DNA from: Shewanella sp. MBTL60-112-B2
GTDB lineage: Bacteria > Pseudomonadota > Gammaproteobacteria > Enterobacterales > Shewanellaceae
Direction: 5' to 3'
Length of the DNA: 64,000 bases
Assembly: GCF_019655055.1 (NCBI RefSeq)
Contig: NZ_BPFA01000011.1
Coordinates: 62,001-126,000 of the forward strand
Position numbers and translations under genes: made by a program. Shown in pieces: positions 1 through 9,876 of the stretch (positions are counted from its first letter, which is position 1; the number at the start of each line of letters is the position of its first letter). The notes under the pieces are model-generated. The model was not told the DNA's origin. It made no database searches and saw only the letters and a program-made list of their open reading frames with translations.

Positions 1-1440
1 CAGTTTGTCTCCGATTATGCCGACAACATGATGCAGACCTTAGTGGCTCACTCTGTACACACCTCTGCGCCAAGCTTTATCGGTCACATGACATCAGCAC
101 TACCTTACTTTGTTTTGCCTCTATCTAAGATGATGGTAGGGCTTAATCAAAACTTGGTCAAAATAGAGACATCTAAGGCCTTTACCCCGCTAGAACGCCA
201 AGTACTCGGCATGATGCATCATTTGATTTATGACCAAGATGAAAGCTTTTACCAAAGCTGGATGCACAGCGCCAATGTGTCTTTAGGCGCATTTTGCTCA
301 GGTGGCACAGTCGCTAACATCACAGCCTTATGGACCGCACGCAACCAACTACTTAAGGCCGACGGTGACTTTAAAGGTATTGCCAAACAAGGCTTACTTA
401 AAGGCCTACGCCATTATGGTTATGATGACTTAGCAATCTTGGTCTCAGAGCGCGGTCACTATTCGCTTGCAAAAACTGCAGACTTACTCGGTATTGGCCG
501 AGAGAACATCATCCAAGTGCCTACATCAGACGATAACAAGGTCGATGTGCTTAAGATGCGAGAACTCGCTAAACAACTAGATGCAGACAATATTAAAGTC
601 ATGGCGATTGTTGGCGTTGCCGGCACCACAGAAACCGGTAATATCGACCCATTAAATGATTTGGCCGATCTCGCCACAGAGCTTAAGTGTCATTTCCATG
701 TCGATGCAGCTTGGGGCGGTGCGAGCTTATTATCCAATAAGTACCGTCACCTGTTAGCAGGTATTGAGCGAGCCGATTCTGTCACCATCGATGCTCACAA
801 ACAGATGTATGTGCCTATGGGCGCGGGTATGGTGCTATTTAAAGACCCAACCTTTGCTAACGCCATTAAGCATCACGCCGAGTACATTTTACGTCAAGGT
901 TCGAAAGACTTAGGCAGTCAGACTTTAGAGGGCTCTCGCCCTGGTATGGCAATGCTCGTGCATGCTTGCCTTAAAGTCATTGGTCGCGAAGGTTATGAGA
1001 TCTTGATTAATAACAGCCTTGAAAAGGCGCGTTACTTTGCCGATTTGATTACCACAGAAACCGATTTTGAGCTGGTGTCTAAGCCTGAGCTTTGCTTACT
1101 TACCTATCGTTATGTGCCACAATCGGTACAGCTTGCGATGGCCAAAGCTCGTGAAATAGGTGATACAGCAACACTCGCACAGTTCAATGGTTTACTCGAT
1201 GGCTTGACTAAGTTTGTGCAAAAAACTCAGCGCGAGCAAGGCACCTCATTTGTATCTCGAACCCGAATTAATCCTGAAAGCCACCAGCTAATGGATCTCA
1301 AAGCCGTGGTATTTAGAGTGGTATTAGCCAACCCACTAACTAGCCATGACATTTTGCAGCAAGTGTTAGCCGAGCAAGCCCAAATAGCCAAGAGTGAAAC
1401 TCGTTATCTACCTCAGTTGCTCATACTGGCTCAAAGCTAA
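1..1440 (+). CDS. panP: PLP-dependent aspartate 1-decarboxylase PanP (5' truncated by window)
   Basis: Group II PLP-dependent decarboxylase, expected to convert L-aspartate to beta-alanine for pantothenate and CoA synthesis. The reading frame is open from base 1 through the ATG at 28 (residues QFVSDYADN precede it), so the true start lies outside the window; family members are roughly 540-550 residues and about 479 are present here. The PLP-lysine motif DAHKQMYVPMGAG, the cofactor-contacting segment HVDAAWGG and the N-terminal SFIGHMTSALPYF typical of this subfamily are visible. It converges with the octaheme cytochrome gene and shares the hairpin at 1516-1533. The name rests on resemblance to the Vibrio/Shewanella PanP family; a glutamate decarboxylase-like alternative is less likely. 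Confidence 0.85.
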   Translation, partial: QFVSDYADNMMQTLVAHSVHTSAPSFIGHMTSALPYFVLPLSKMMVGLNQNLVKIETSKAFTPLERQVLGMMHHLIYDQDESFYQSWMHSANVSLGAFCSGGTVANITALWTARNQLLKADGDFKGIAKQGLLKGLRHYGYDDLAILVSERGHYSLAKTADLLGIGRENIIQVPTSDDNKVDVLKMRELAKQLDADNIKVMAIVGVAGTTETGNIDPLNDLADLATELKCHFHVDAAWGGASLLSNKYRHLLAGIERADSVTIDAHKQMYVPMGAGMVLFKDPTFANAIKHHAEYILRQGSKDLGSQTLEGSRPGMAMLVHACLKVIGREGYEILINNSLEKARYFADLITTETDFELVSKPELCLLTYRYVPQSVQLAMAKAREIGDTATLAQFNGLLDGLTKFVQKTQREQGTSFVSRTRINPESHQLMDLKAVVFRVVLANPLTSHDILQQVLAEQAQIAKSETRYLPQLLILAQS

Positions 1441-1515
1441 GCGGAAAAGCAATTCGCCCCCTCATTTGCTCCATGAGCCATAACTCTTTTCTATAACTCT
1501 TTGCTATAACGAAAA

Positions 1516-1533
1516 AAGCCCCAAAAGGGGCTT
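1516..1533 (-). terminator. Rho-independent terminator between convergent panP and cytochrome gene
   Basis: AAGCCCC and GGGGCTT pair around an AAAA loop. On the minus strand the stem is followed by six T, so it fits best as the terminator of the cytochrome gene. It lies 17 bases beyond that stop codon and may also stop panP transcripts. Confidence 0.8.
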
Positions 1534-1549
1534 AATTCAACAGTTTTAA

Positions 1550-3100
1550 TTACTGGTGCATCTTCTTAATTAGCGCTGCACGTTCGTCGTAATCTACTTT
1601 ATGACAACCAGAACAACTGTCTTTTGAAGTATTCCAAGGCTGAACATACTTACCGTCTTTAGAGAAGTTTTCAGGGCTAGACGCTGGGTGTTCCAAATTA
1701 ATCCTAAAGAAGTGCTTGTTGTTAGGCATATGGCAGCTTTCGCACTTAGCCATAAAACTATGCACCTCGAGCTCAGGTGTGAACGGCTTATCATAGTGAC
1801 AATCAACACATTGCTTAACCATGGCATTTTCATGGCCCGGCTGGTCATCATTGATCTTAGATTGGTGCGGGTTATGACAAGTATGGCACGCCATATCATG
1901 TTTCTTACCCGTCACTACGCCCGTATCGGCATCCATTCCTAATAGTGCATCGCCAGCCACTCGACCACCAAGATCATAAGGTATGGTTCGGCCACCTATG
2001 GTATCGCCGCCAAAGTCTTGGTTATGCTCACTGATAAAAGTTGGAAACTTACGGTTGGTCTTTTTACTGTGACATTCAGAGCAGGTAATGGCCTTACCGA
2101 ACGCCATATCCGCTTGCTGTAAATCTGATGTATAACGGCCCTGTGCAATACGGTCAATATCATCTGCTGACTGAGACTTAATATGCTTACCACCCGCGCC
2201 ATGACACGCTTCACATTGAATTCCTGTCATCTCAAACGTACCTTCGATGCCAACTAAGCCATCTTGATGATTCGGGTTGAGTGGTGAGTCGGGCGTGTAA
2301 TCTTTCCAGCCTGTTGTATGGCAGTGACCACAGTCAAATGAATGAGAGTCTGGATCACCACCCGGAGCATAGCCCATAATGTGGTCAATAGAGAAATCCT
2401 CACCATTTTCTGGTAATTCCGCTCGAACGCCTGTGCCAGACAGAATGTAGCCATTACTGTCTAGATACATTGCTGTACGATAATAGCCACCAATTACATA
2501 ACTGACTTCATCCCAGCTATTCGGAGTGCCCACACTGTTATCTGCGCCATATAGCAACTCAACAGACCCCTCTAATGATGAGAAAGGAAACTGTGGCGCT
2601 TCGCCATTTTCAATCTTACTTAATTTAAAGTTGTGCCCTGTTTCTAAGAACGTTTCTTTATCGGTATGACAAGTTAAACAAGTTTGTGTTCCTACGAAAC
2701 TGCCAGCTTCAGTAGCTTCCGACACCTCGATTGTCACTGTCGAGAAATCTGTCGCCCCTTCTGGATCAGCAACAGTATAACTAAACACTACTGTGCCTGG
2801 TTTCTCTGGAGTGAATAGTAGCTGGTTGTCCTTAATCACGCCCTCGCCACTACCTTCAGTTAACTCAACCTCTGTCAGCGTTAGCGCATCGCCATCAGGA
2901 TCCGTGTCATTAGCGATGGCATCTACCATCACCGAAGTACCTACAATCGCGGTAGCCACTGTAGGCTGAGCAATAGGTGGGTTATTGTCGCTTGGCGCTG
3001 GTGGAACGACATCATTGTTGTCAGAGCCACAGCCCAACAAGATACTTATCATACTTGCCAGCAACACTTTTTTATATAAAGCGTTTAATTTGTTCATCAT
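1550..3100 (-). CDS. Octaheme c-type cytochrome lipoprotein with N-terminal Ig/cadherin-like domain
   Basis: Predicted exported electron-transfer protein of 516 residues. A hydrophobic signal ends in the lipobox LLGC (Cys24). Residues about 38-130 form a cadherin/Ig-like domain with a DTDPDGDAL motif. Eight CxxCH heme sites follow: CLTCH, CGHCH, CEACH, CSECH, CHTCH, CVDCH, CESCH and CSGCH. This resembles the cytochrome c554 type of multiheme protein. It stands alone, with no porin or partner cytochrome next to it, so its redox partner is unknown. The start has two consecutive ATGs with AGGGA upstream. It could be a reductase or a surface electron carrier; the sequence does not decide. Confidence 0.8.
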   Translation of the reverse strand: MMNKLNALYKKVLLASMISILLGCGSDNNDVVPPAPSDNNPPIAQPTVATAIVGTSVMVDAIANDTDPDGDALTLTEVELTEGSGEGVIKDNQLLFTPEKPGTVVFSYTVADPEGATDFSTVTIEVSEATEAGSFVGTQTCLTCHTDKETFLETGHNFKLSKIENGEAPQFPFSSLEGSVELLYGADNSVGTPNSWDEVSYVIGGYYRTAMYLDSNGYILSGTGVRAELPENGEDFSIDHIMGYAPGGDPDSHSFDCGHCHTTGWKDYTPDSPLNPNHQDGLVGIEGTFEMTGIQCEACHGAGGKHIKSQSADDIDRIAQGRYTSDLQQADMAFGKAITCSECHSKKTNRKFPTFISEHNQDFGGDTIGGRTIPYDLGGRVAGDALLGMDADTGVVTGKKHDMACHTCHNPHQSKINDDQPGHENAMVKQCVDCHYDKPFTPELEVHSFMAKCESCHMPNNKHFFRINLEHPASSPENFSKDGKYVQPWNTSKDSCSGCHKVDYDERAALIKKMHQ

Positions 3101-3545
3101 GATATTCCCTGCAAAATTATCATTGCACTTATATTTAATTTTTTATGTTTGCACAGCTAAAATCGATCACTACATTCAGAAAGTAGAAATGCTGATTTAA
3201 TAAAATTAAGATGAAAGCAAATCATTCTACTGCTCGACATTTCTGCTAGAGAAGTTGAAAAAATTCTTATTTTCAATCTATTAAACTTTCATTAAGCCGT
3301 AAAAAACCATCCCGCCTGTATAGGACGCATAAAGGGTTAAAGAAAGAGTTAATTTGGTTATCTCAATTTTATTAAGTTGAAAATAGCTAATTAACAACCG
3401 AGCCGTAATGGACTTTTCATCCCTAAAATGGTGTTTTTCGTACCTAGCAACAACAATGTGAGCTTGATGGCTTTTTAATGGGTAGCATGCATCCTGACAC
3501 AGGGTCTCTGCATCAATGTGTAATCGAGTGACTTAAAGAAATGAG
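3101..3545. other. Intergenic region, no gene recognised
   Basis: About 445 bases between the starts of the octaheme cytochrome and the stop of the AraC-type regulator. It is AT-rich and should hold the promoter of the cytochrome gene near 3110-3250. No convincing ORF, RNA gene or repeat was seen. Confidence 0.4.
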
Positions 3546-4427
3546 TTAAGAGTTGGGTACTGCCGCATTGTCTTTAAATTGAGATGGAGTCAACTGAGTA
3601 TGACGTTTAAAAAACTTCACAAAATAGGTCACGTCATCGAAACCCAAGTCATAGGCAATCTCTTGAATTTTAGCGCTACCGATAGTTAATCTTCGTTTTA
3701 TCTCAAGAATGGCATGGGCATCAATCAGCTGCTTGGTTGTTTGGCCGCTGGCTTGCTTACAAAGTAGATTAAGTGATTTATATGAAATATGTAGCATTTC
3801 AGCGTAGTCTGATGCATCTCGGGTATGAGCAGCATTACTCTCGATAAGCAATAAAAACTGTTGAAAACGAAATGCCTGAGTTTCGCTTAAATGCTGCGCG
3901 TCGGCTCCTCTCTCCGTCGCTAAAGCAACTAATAATGACGAGAATAACAGTTGTACCAGTAGCAGAGACCCAGCTTCGTTCTCCTGTGCCTTATTTATCT
4001 CCAACAGTAGATTATTGCAGGTATCGACTAGTAACGAGCTCAGAGTCAAAAGCGGCTGTTGAGAGCTAACTAAGTGAGTGGGTGTAAAAAAGGGAATACG
4101 GATATTGGTTAAAATTGTATTTAAAAAGTCTTCGGTAATATTAATCATTTTTCCTTTTGGACGACTTTTCAAATCGAAGGCATGTACTTGGTGTTTATTG
4201 ACAAAAATAAAACTACCTTGCTTAAAAGGGTGATATTTAAAATCAACAAAATGGCCCCCTTCGCCCTCCGCTATATAGATAAAGCAAAAGTAATTAATTC
4301 TATGAGGTTGAGACGGACAAAAATTACACTTAGATAGTTTTCTATAAAAATGCTCTAAATCTAATATCTCTAGACCTGCTTTGTGAATATTAGGCGCTCT
4401 AAACTCAATACTTGGAACACTCTTCAT
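3546..4427 (-). CDS. AraC-family transcriptional regulator
   Basis: Predicted DNA-binding regulator of 293 residues. The N-terminal part looks like a cupin-type AraC sensing domain (for example FIYIAEGEGGHFVDF and QGSFIFVNKHQVHAF at about residues 48-85). The C-terminal 100 residues carry the two helix-turn-helix units, including IQEIAYDLGFDDVTYFVKFF followed by LTPSQFK, the classical AraC signature. The inducer and targets are unknown. Its neighbours are an octaheme cytochrome downstream and a divergently oriented small membrane protein; either could be a target, but no operator was identified. Confidence 0.85.
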   Translation of the reverse strand: MKSVPSIEFRAPNIHKAGLEILDLEHFYRKLSKCNFCPSQPHRINYFCFIYIAEGEGGHFVDFKYHPFKQGSFIFVNKHQVHAFDLKSRPKGKMINITEDFLNTILTNIRIPFFTPTHLVSSQQPLLTLSSLLVDTCNNLLLEINKAQENEAGSLLLVQLLFSSLLVALATERGADAQHLSETQAFRFQQFLLLIESNAAHTRDASDYAEMLHISYKSLNLLCKQASGQTTKQLIDAHAILEIKRRLTIGSAKIQEIAYDLGFDDVTYFVKFFKRHTQLTPSQFKDNAAVPNS

Positions 4428-4648
4428 TAACTTAACCTACACCTCAAAACACACAGCGCTTGGGATAAAACATCAACAACTACTTTAGCGGACTATCTAA
4501 TAATGAATCCAAAGAGGCAATAAACATGAGAACAAATCAATACCCAGCTCTCAATATTTAGTATAACTTCGATTGAAAATGGCTAAATTTAACACGCATG
4601 ATTAACTATATGCCAACAATCGCTAAAGGCGAACGCTAGAAAGATAAA

Positions 4649-5035
4649 ATGGAGAAAGAGGCAAGGATGACCAACCTAAACAATGGACTAAACAATGAGC
4701 TAATGCTTGAGTTAACAAGCCTTGGCTATCAGGTGGAAGAGCAAGGTAATAAGCTTAAAGTAAAGCTTGGAGGATTAGCCTATCCCATCTATATAGACTA
4801 CGACTTGTGTAAAAATCAATTCATTGTAAACACACGCGATATCATTAACTCTGCCTTTTCAATTGCGTGGTTGTTTTTTGCACTCAACAATACTGGCTGG
4901 AAACAAGCGCTATTATTATGCATGGCAGTCTTTTATCTTTTAAGTCTAGTACTTACTGAGCTCAAGTCGCAGCCATTAAAGCAACGAGTCCGCCTATTTA
5001 ACAAAGACTCTGTCGCCAAATTCTCCCCGCAATAA
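4649..5035 (+). CDS. Small membrane protein of unknown function
   Basis: Not recognised. It is a 128-residue protein, or 122 if translation begins at the ATG at 4667, which is preceded at good spacing by GAGG and therefore looks the better start. The N-terminal half is soluble and charged; two adjacent hydrophobic stretches (around SAFSIAWLFFALNN and ALLLCMAVFYLLSLVL) suggest a membrane hairpin, followed by a basic tail. It is transcribed divergently from the AraC-type gene and converges with the GGDEF gene. Confidence 0.55.
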   Translation: MEKEARMTNLNNGLNNELMLELTSLGYQVEEQGNKLKVKLGGLAYPIYIDYDLCKNQFIVNTRDIINSAFSIAWLFFALNNTGWKQALLLCMAVFYLLSLVLTELKSQPLKQRVRLFNKDSVAKFSPQ

Positions 5036-5130
5036 GCCGGGTTAGTCAACTAGCGTCTCCTCTTTGTTTTCATTAAATAAAAACTTATACACCTTGAATA
5101 AACAGCAATAAGCGAGCCGGTAATGAGTAT

Positions 5131-6630
5131 TTAAACGAGGCAGATCTCATCTGCAAAAACAGCAGGAAGCTGATTAACCTTAGAGTGATACATGGCCATA
5201 TCTGCTTCATTCAATATTTCTATCACTGTTCTAGGCTTGTTCGCATCATAACAACTAATACCAATACTCGAAGAGATAAAGAATGTCTTGCCTTCAGACT
5301 CGATTGGCGCTTCTATTAATTGCATAATAGAGACAGCAATCTCCTTCAATGTATCTCTGTTGTAATCCGTGATGATACTGATAATAAATTCATCGCCGCC
5401 TAGCCGATATACGCGTCCAAAGGCCCCAATGCTCTCGGTGATCCGCTGCGCAGTGGTTTGTAATACTTCATCTCCAGCTAAGTGGCCATAGTTATCATTG
5501 ATGGCCTTAAAGCCATTAAGATCAAGCATCATAAAGGCAAACCTATCGTGTTTGTTATTCTCAACTTGCTGAACAAACTGATTAAACCGGACTCGGTTCG
5601 GGATCCCGGTCAATGCATCAGTCCGCAACTGCTGCTCAACAGACTCTCTCGCCGCAATTAGCTCACTGATATCCAATGCCGAACATTCGATTTCGTCTTT
5701 TATTCGCTCGGAATGATTAATTTGGAAATGCTTTACCGAGCCTTTAACTCTTATCGAGTATTCAAAACTATTCCCACCTTTGCTCTGTAGCAATTTGGAC
5801 ACAAACCGTTTCAACCTAGCTGCATGAACACGATTTATCGTGTCTACATCACTCACTAATTGAGTACATTTGTTATTAGCTCTAATTATTTTGCAGGTTT
5901 TGACATCTAGCACAAATAAACAGACCTGGGTCAAATTATAGGTTCGTGAGTAACGCTCTTCACTCTGCTTTAATTGATTTCTTGAGTTAAACAAACGCAC
6001 TCGCATCATCTCTAAAGAGGAAAAAATCGCATCAATTTCAATAAATTTATTGTGTGTAGGGGGGGGAGTTTCAAACTCGCCACTGGCAACTAAGCGAGTA
6101 AAACGATGGACATCTTTAAACGGCTTTTTAAAGATGGAAAGTATTTTATGACTAAAGAGAAACGAGATAAAACTCACCAACACCACAAAAAATAGTGTCT
6201 TAGGTAAAACAGCAGAGTAAACATGTGAGCTTAGAGCGCCATTATCTTTATAAATCACTAACTGCCCAAGCCTGTTATCGGTAGAGTCTATAATCGGGTA
6301 GCTCAGTAATGTTAGTTTCTCCGAGTTAGTATTCGAATTAACGACCTCCGCCAAGGTCATGGAATAAAGCTCTGACTCCAACTTTACAGCTCGAATATAG
6401 TCTAAACGCGAGAAATCGTTAACAACGAGTTCAGCTAAAGGAAGGTTAAATTCTACGAGTGATTTTTCGGCATTGATTAGCTGCTGCAGTAAGACCTTAT
6501 CATACAAACTCAGCCACTCATCCTGCTCTGCTAGCAAGCTCTTTGTAACGATAAAACCGCCAATAACCAGCATTGGAACCAGAGTTATCACTATGTATAA
6601 CATAATGAGATGAGTAGAAAGCCTTTTCAT
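5131..6630 (-). CDS. Membrane-bound diguanylate cyclase (GGDEF) with HAMP and PAS-like domains
   Basis: Predicted c-di-GMP synthase of 499 residues. In order: an N-terminal membrane helix (residues about 8-30), a periplasmic segment of about 115 residues, a second helix (about 145-165), a HAMP-like linker, a PAS-like region and a C-terminal GGDEF domain. The signature RLGGDEF is intact, so catalysis is expected. The product-binding I-site RxxD normally five residues before GGDEF is absent (GAFG there), so allosteric feedback inhibition through that site is unlikely. Its start overlaps the stop of the upstream BMP-type binding protein by four bases (ATGA), implying translational coupling and a shared signal. 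Confidence 0.88.
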   Translation of the reverse strand: MKRLSTHLIMLYIVITLVPMLVIGGFIVTKSLLAEQDEWLSLYDKVLLQQLINAEKSLVEFNLPLAELVVNDFSRLDYIRAVKLESELYSMTLAEVVNSNTNSEKLTLLSYPIIDSTDNRLGQLVIYKDNGALSSHVYSAVLPKTLFFVVLVSFISFLFSHKILSIFKKPFKDVHRFTRLVASGEFETPPPTHNKFIEIDAIFSSLEMMRVRLFNSRNQLKQSEERYSRTYNLTQVCLFVLDVKTCKIIRANNKCTQLVSDVDTINRVHAARLKRFVSKLLQSKGGNSFEYSIRVKGSVKHFQINHSERIKDEIECSALDISELIAARESVEQQLRTDALTGIPNRVRFNQFVQQVENNKHDRFAFMMLDLNGFKAINDNYGHLAGDEVLQTTAQRITESIGAFGRVYRLGGDEFIISIITDYNRDTLKEIAVSIMQLIEAPIESEGKTFFISSSIGISCYDANKPRTVIEILNEADMAMYHSKVNQLPAVFADEICLV

Positions 6631-7628
6631 CTTCCTATCTCACATTGTGTCGATATTTGACGGGAAACAGGATTGTTTTTGCCTTTAAGCTGAATGATAA
6701 GATCGTTAATTTGTTGTGTATCATCACTGCTTAAGCTGGCATTTTCAGGATTTACGGTGATTTCAATAATGCCTTGCTTGATGCCAAAATGCTTTTCGTT
6801 GCTATTCCAGATCCCATTTTTTAAAAACATCAATGCGGCAAAAATGGCTTTATCAGAACGCTTCTCAAATGAAGCCAGCAAGGTGTCTGGATATAGATGG
6901 TTACTATTAAAGTCGACTCCAAAACTATAGTGCCCAGCACCTGACTCTTTCATGCTATCCATGACCGCTTTACTCGCATTACCAGCGACAGGAAAAACAA
7001 TATCGACCTGACGATTGACCATCTCTTCGGTTAACTTTCTAGCCGATTCGAAGTCATCCCAAGACAAGACCCCATTATTGATATAACGAGTAGATAAACG
7101 TGCCTTCGCATTGGCCTTTTTTAAACCAAGCTCATAGCCACAACGGAACCCCTCTATAACCGGAATGTCTATCGCACCGATGAAACCGACATTATTGGTT
7201 TTAGTTTTTAACCCCGCAATAAAGCCAATTACATAAGCCCCCTCAGCATGGTTAAAAGTAAGCCCTAAAATGTTGGGAATATCATAAGCCACATCTAAGG
7301 AGATGAATTTAGTGGCGGGATTCGCTTTTGCGATATTGCCAAAAGTCTCTATTGAATTTGAGTCTTGCACTACGATTGGACTAAAGCCTGCTAGAGCACT
7401 TTTTTCGAGCTCTTCAAGATAAAGACCGTTATCTCGTTTTAATCGCACTTGTTCCACAGGTATTGATGACACATTTTCAAAGTCTTTGATCCCTTGCTCA
7501 ATCATATGTAGAAAAGATCCCTCAGCCACCTCTCCTTGGAAGAGTACTAAAGGTTTTATCTCTTCTTGCGTAGCCATGACATGGGAGGAAAACGTTGCGA
7601 CCAAAAACAAGAACCAGGTTTTAATCAT
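6627..7628 (-). CDS. BMP/PnrA-family periplasmic binding protein
   Basis: 333 residues with a signal peptide (cleavage plausible after VMA, residue 19). The mature part matches the BMP family, whose known members bind nucleosides for ABC transporters: ISLDVAYDIPNILGLTFNHAEGAYVIGFIAG and VGFIGAIDIPVIEGF are in reading order the family-typical segments (about residues 110-160). No permease or ATPase gene lies nearby. Instead the gene overlaps the membrane GGDEF gene by four bases. The inference is that the protein acts as a periplasmic sensor subunit that reports a ligand to the cyclase rather than as a transporter component. The ligand is unknown. Confidence 0.8.
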   Translation of the reverse strand: MIKTWFLFLVATFSSHVMATQEEIKPLVLFQGEVAEGSFLHMIEQGIKDFENVSSIPVEQVRLKRDNGLYLEELEKSALAGFSPIVVQDSNSIETFGNIAKANPATKFISLDVAYDIPNILGLTFNHAEGAYVIGFIAGLKTKTNNVGFIGAIDIPVIEGFRCGYELGLKKANAKARLSTRYINNGVLSWDDFESARKLTEEMVNRQVDIVFPVAGNASKAVMDSMKESGAGHYSFGVDFNSNHLYPDTLLASFEKRSDKAIFAALMFLKNGIWNSNEKHFGIKQGIIEITVNPENASLSSDDTQQINDLIIQLKGKNNPVSRQISTQCEIGR

Positions 7629-7830
7629 GAATAATGTCGACTATCTATTAGCCTTAATCCGAGGCCAATAAACTCAATACTTAATATATGGGGTAATGTT
7701 GTTGATTATAAGGATAAAAGAGGATTTGAAAAATGCTTACTGATTGGAATTTGTGAGCTCAAACTAGAAATAGATCACCGCTCAATAAAAACGACATCTA
7801 TTTCTATGATATTGGACATTTTGCATCAAT

Positions 7831-9564
7831 CTAATGTGGCAACGCGGCCTGGTGAGCTTTGATAAAACGATCCATTTCGGCCTGAGCTCTTTGCTGCACA
7901 CTTGCTAAGCTGTCATCGACGCTCATAGATTCGACCACTTCGTAGTAACACTTAATTTTAGGCTCTGTTCCCGATGGTCTTACTATTACTCGTGCACCAT
8001 TTTGCAAACGATAAATCAACACATCGCTGGCAGGTAGTGCTATATCTTCTACAGCGCCATCGCTATCTGCATCAGAAAAGAAGCGCTTACCAATACTGAT
8101 ATCGTCAGTCGAAACCACTTTGTGCCCTGCTATTTCCGTCGGTGGGTTATCACGCAAATAAGCACCGATATTGGGTGTCGTAGGTTTCAGTGCAATACTC
8201 ACCTGAGCATTGAGATGGAAGCCATGCTCACGATAAATACACTCAAGCCTGTCCCAAATCGTTTGCCCTTGGCTGGCGAGCTCTGCAGCTAATTGCGCAA
8301 ATGCAACCAAGGCTGATAAGCCATCTTTGTCCCACACCATAGAGCCTACTGTGTAACCCAGCGCCTCTTCGTAAGCGAACAAGAAACGATTATCATCAGT
8401 CTCTTCACTCATCCCCACGTTGGTTAACCACTTAAACCCCGTCAGTGTAGTTCTGCATGTCGCATGTAAACTCTGAGCAATTTTTGACAGTAAGCTTGAC
8501 GACACAATGGTGGTACAGGTTAATCGCTCATTTTCACTGGCATGAGTCAGCAAATAATGGCCAAATAGCACACCAACCTGATCGCCTGTCAGCATTTGGT
8601 ATTCGCCATCATCTTTTCGCACAGCAACCGCAAAACGGTCGGCGTCAGGATCGTTAGCGCAGGCAAGCATGGCGCCGTGTTTTTTCGCCTCAGCCATGAC
8701 CATATCCATAGCGCCCTTCTCTTCCGGGTTTGGAAAATTCACCGTTGGGAAGTCACCATCAGGCTCAGCTTGTTCTGCAACGCTATACACTTTGGTAAAC
8801 CCGGCATCGTTAAGCACATTCAGTGCCATCTCATTACCCACACCGTGCATTGCCGTGTAGGCTAAGCTAACCGAGTTGGGTTGAGTATGGTTTTGTAATA
8901 CACCGGCTTGATTAACCCCTTGCCGATAAGCGTCATAAAAGTCATGTTCTAGCATCACTAACTGACTTGTTGCCTTGGCTTTATCTGCATCAAGCAATGC
9001 TATCGCAGCGGTCGCGGCTTTATCGATACAGGCGGCGATACCACTATCATGTGGCGGGATGATCTGCGCGCCGTTGCCCCAATAGACTTTATAGCCATTG
9101 TATTGTGGTGGGTTGTGGCTAGCGGTAACGACTATGCCCGCTGCGGCACCAAGATGTAACACACCAAAAGCCACCAGCGGAGTGGCTGCAACATTAGCGG
9201 TTAAGTAAACCTTAATCCCCATTGCGGTTAATACACCGGCCGCATCGTGAGCAAACTGTTTGGAATCATGACGGCCGTCGTAACCAATAATCACACCTCG
9301 GGTAGCAACATCACTAATTTGCGCCTTTAAATAAGCGCCAAGGCCGGCTGATGTTTGCTGAACGACTAAACGATTCATGCGAGTAGGACCCGCACCAACC
9401 ACACCACGCAGCCCTGCGGTACCAAACTCCAGCCGTCCTGCAAAGCGTGCTTCGAGTTCTGCGCTATTATCTGAGTCTAATAGTGATTGCAGCTCCTGTC
9501 GCATCAAGGGATCGGGATCGCTCTGTATCCAATGCTTTACTCTCAATGATAATTGCGTATCCAT
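7831..9564 (-). CDS. Phosphohexomutase (phosphoglucomutase/phosphomannomutase family)
   Basis: 577-residue cytoplasmic enzyme of the alpha-D-phosphohexomutase superfamily, interconverting hexose 1- and 6-phosphates. Visible are the phosphoserine loop TASHNPPQYNGYKVY, the metal-binding loop DPDADR, and the C-terminal phosphate-binding RPSGTEPKIK. The length fits the PGM2/PgcA-type branch rather than the short ManB branch. The ATG at 9564 was chosen because GGAG lies six bases upstream; an in-frame ATG four codons earlier has no ribosome-binding site. The exact sugar preference cannot be read from the sequence. It stands as a single gene. Confidence 0.88.
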   Translation of the reverse strand: MDTQLSLRVKHWIQSDPDPLMRQELQSLLDSDNSAELEARFAGRLEFGTAGLRGVVGAGPTRMNRLVVQQTSAGLGAYLKAQISDVATRGVIIGYDGRHDSKQFAHDAAGVLTAMGIKVYLTANVAATPLVAFGVLHLGAAAGIVVTASHNPPQYNGYKVYWGNGAQIIPPHDSGIAACIDKAATAAIALLDADKAKATSQLVMLEHDFYDAYRQGVNQAGVLQNHTQPNSVSLAYTAMHGVGNEMALNVLNDAGFTKVYSVAEQAEPDGDFPTVNFPNPEEKGAMDMVMAEAKKHGAMLACANDPDADRFAVAVRKDDGEYQMLTGDQVGVLFGHYLLTHASENERLTCTTIVSSSLLSKIAQSLHATCRTTLTGFKWLTNVGMSEETDDNRFLFAYEEALGYTVGSMVWDKDGLSALVAFAQLAAELASQGQTIWDRLECIYREHGFHLNAQVSIALKPTTPNIGAYLRDNPPTEIAGHKVVSTDDISIGKRFFSDADSDGAVEDIALPASDVLIYRLQNGARVIVRPSGTEPKIKCYYEVVESMSVDDSLASVQQRAQAEMDRFIKAHQAALPH

Positions 9565-9876
9565 AAATCGCTCCATTTATTGTCGATGAGGTAATGGCCA
9601 CTGAATAAAGTTGAATCCGGTGTAGCGCATCACGGCTAAAATATGACTAAATACTAAATTAAACACTAAGCCTAGCAGTTAGCAAGAACAAGACAATTTG
9701 CATTAAATTTTCATCACATTAGAACCGCCCATTAGCCGCAAAAAAGTATTGCTGCGATTAGACGTTTTACTCATTGTTCCGACATTTAATAGAAAACAGT
9801 GAAGCAAGAGCCAAACGTCTGCTAATAGTGTAAAATTACCGACTTGCTCAATAACCCTTTGCTGCGAAACTCAATC

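Noticed and set aside
1594..1899. 101-codon frame antisense-shifted within the octaheme cytochrome gene
   Set aside because: It is an out-of-frame reading of the cytochrome coding sequence with no start signal.
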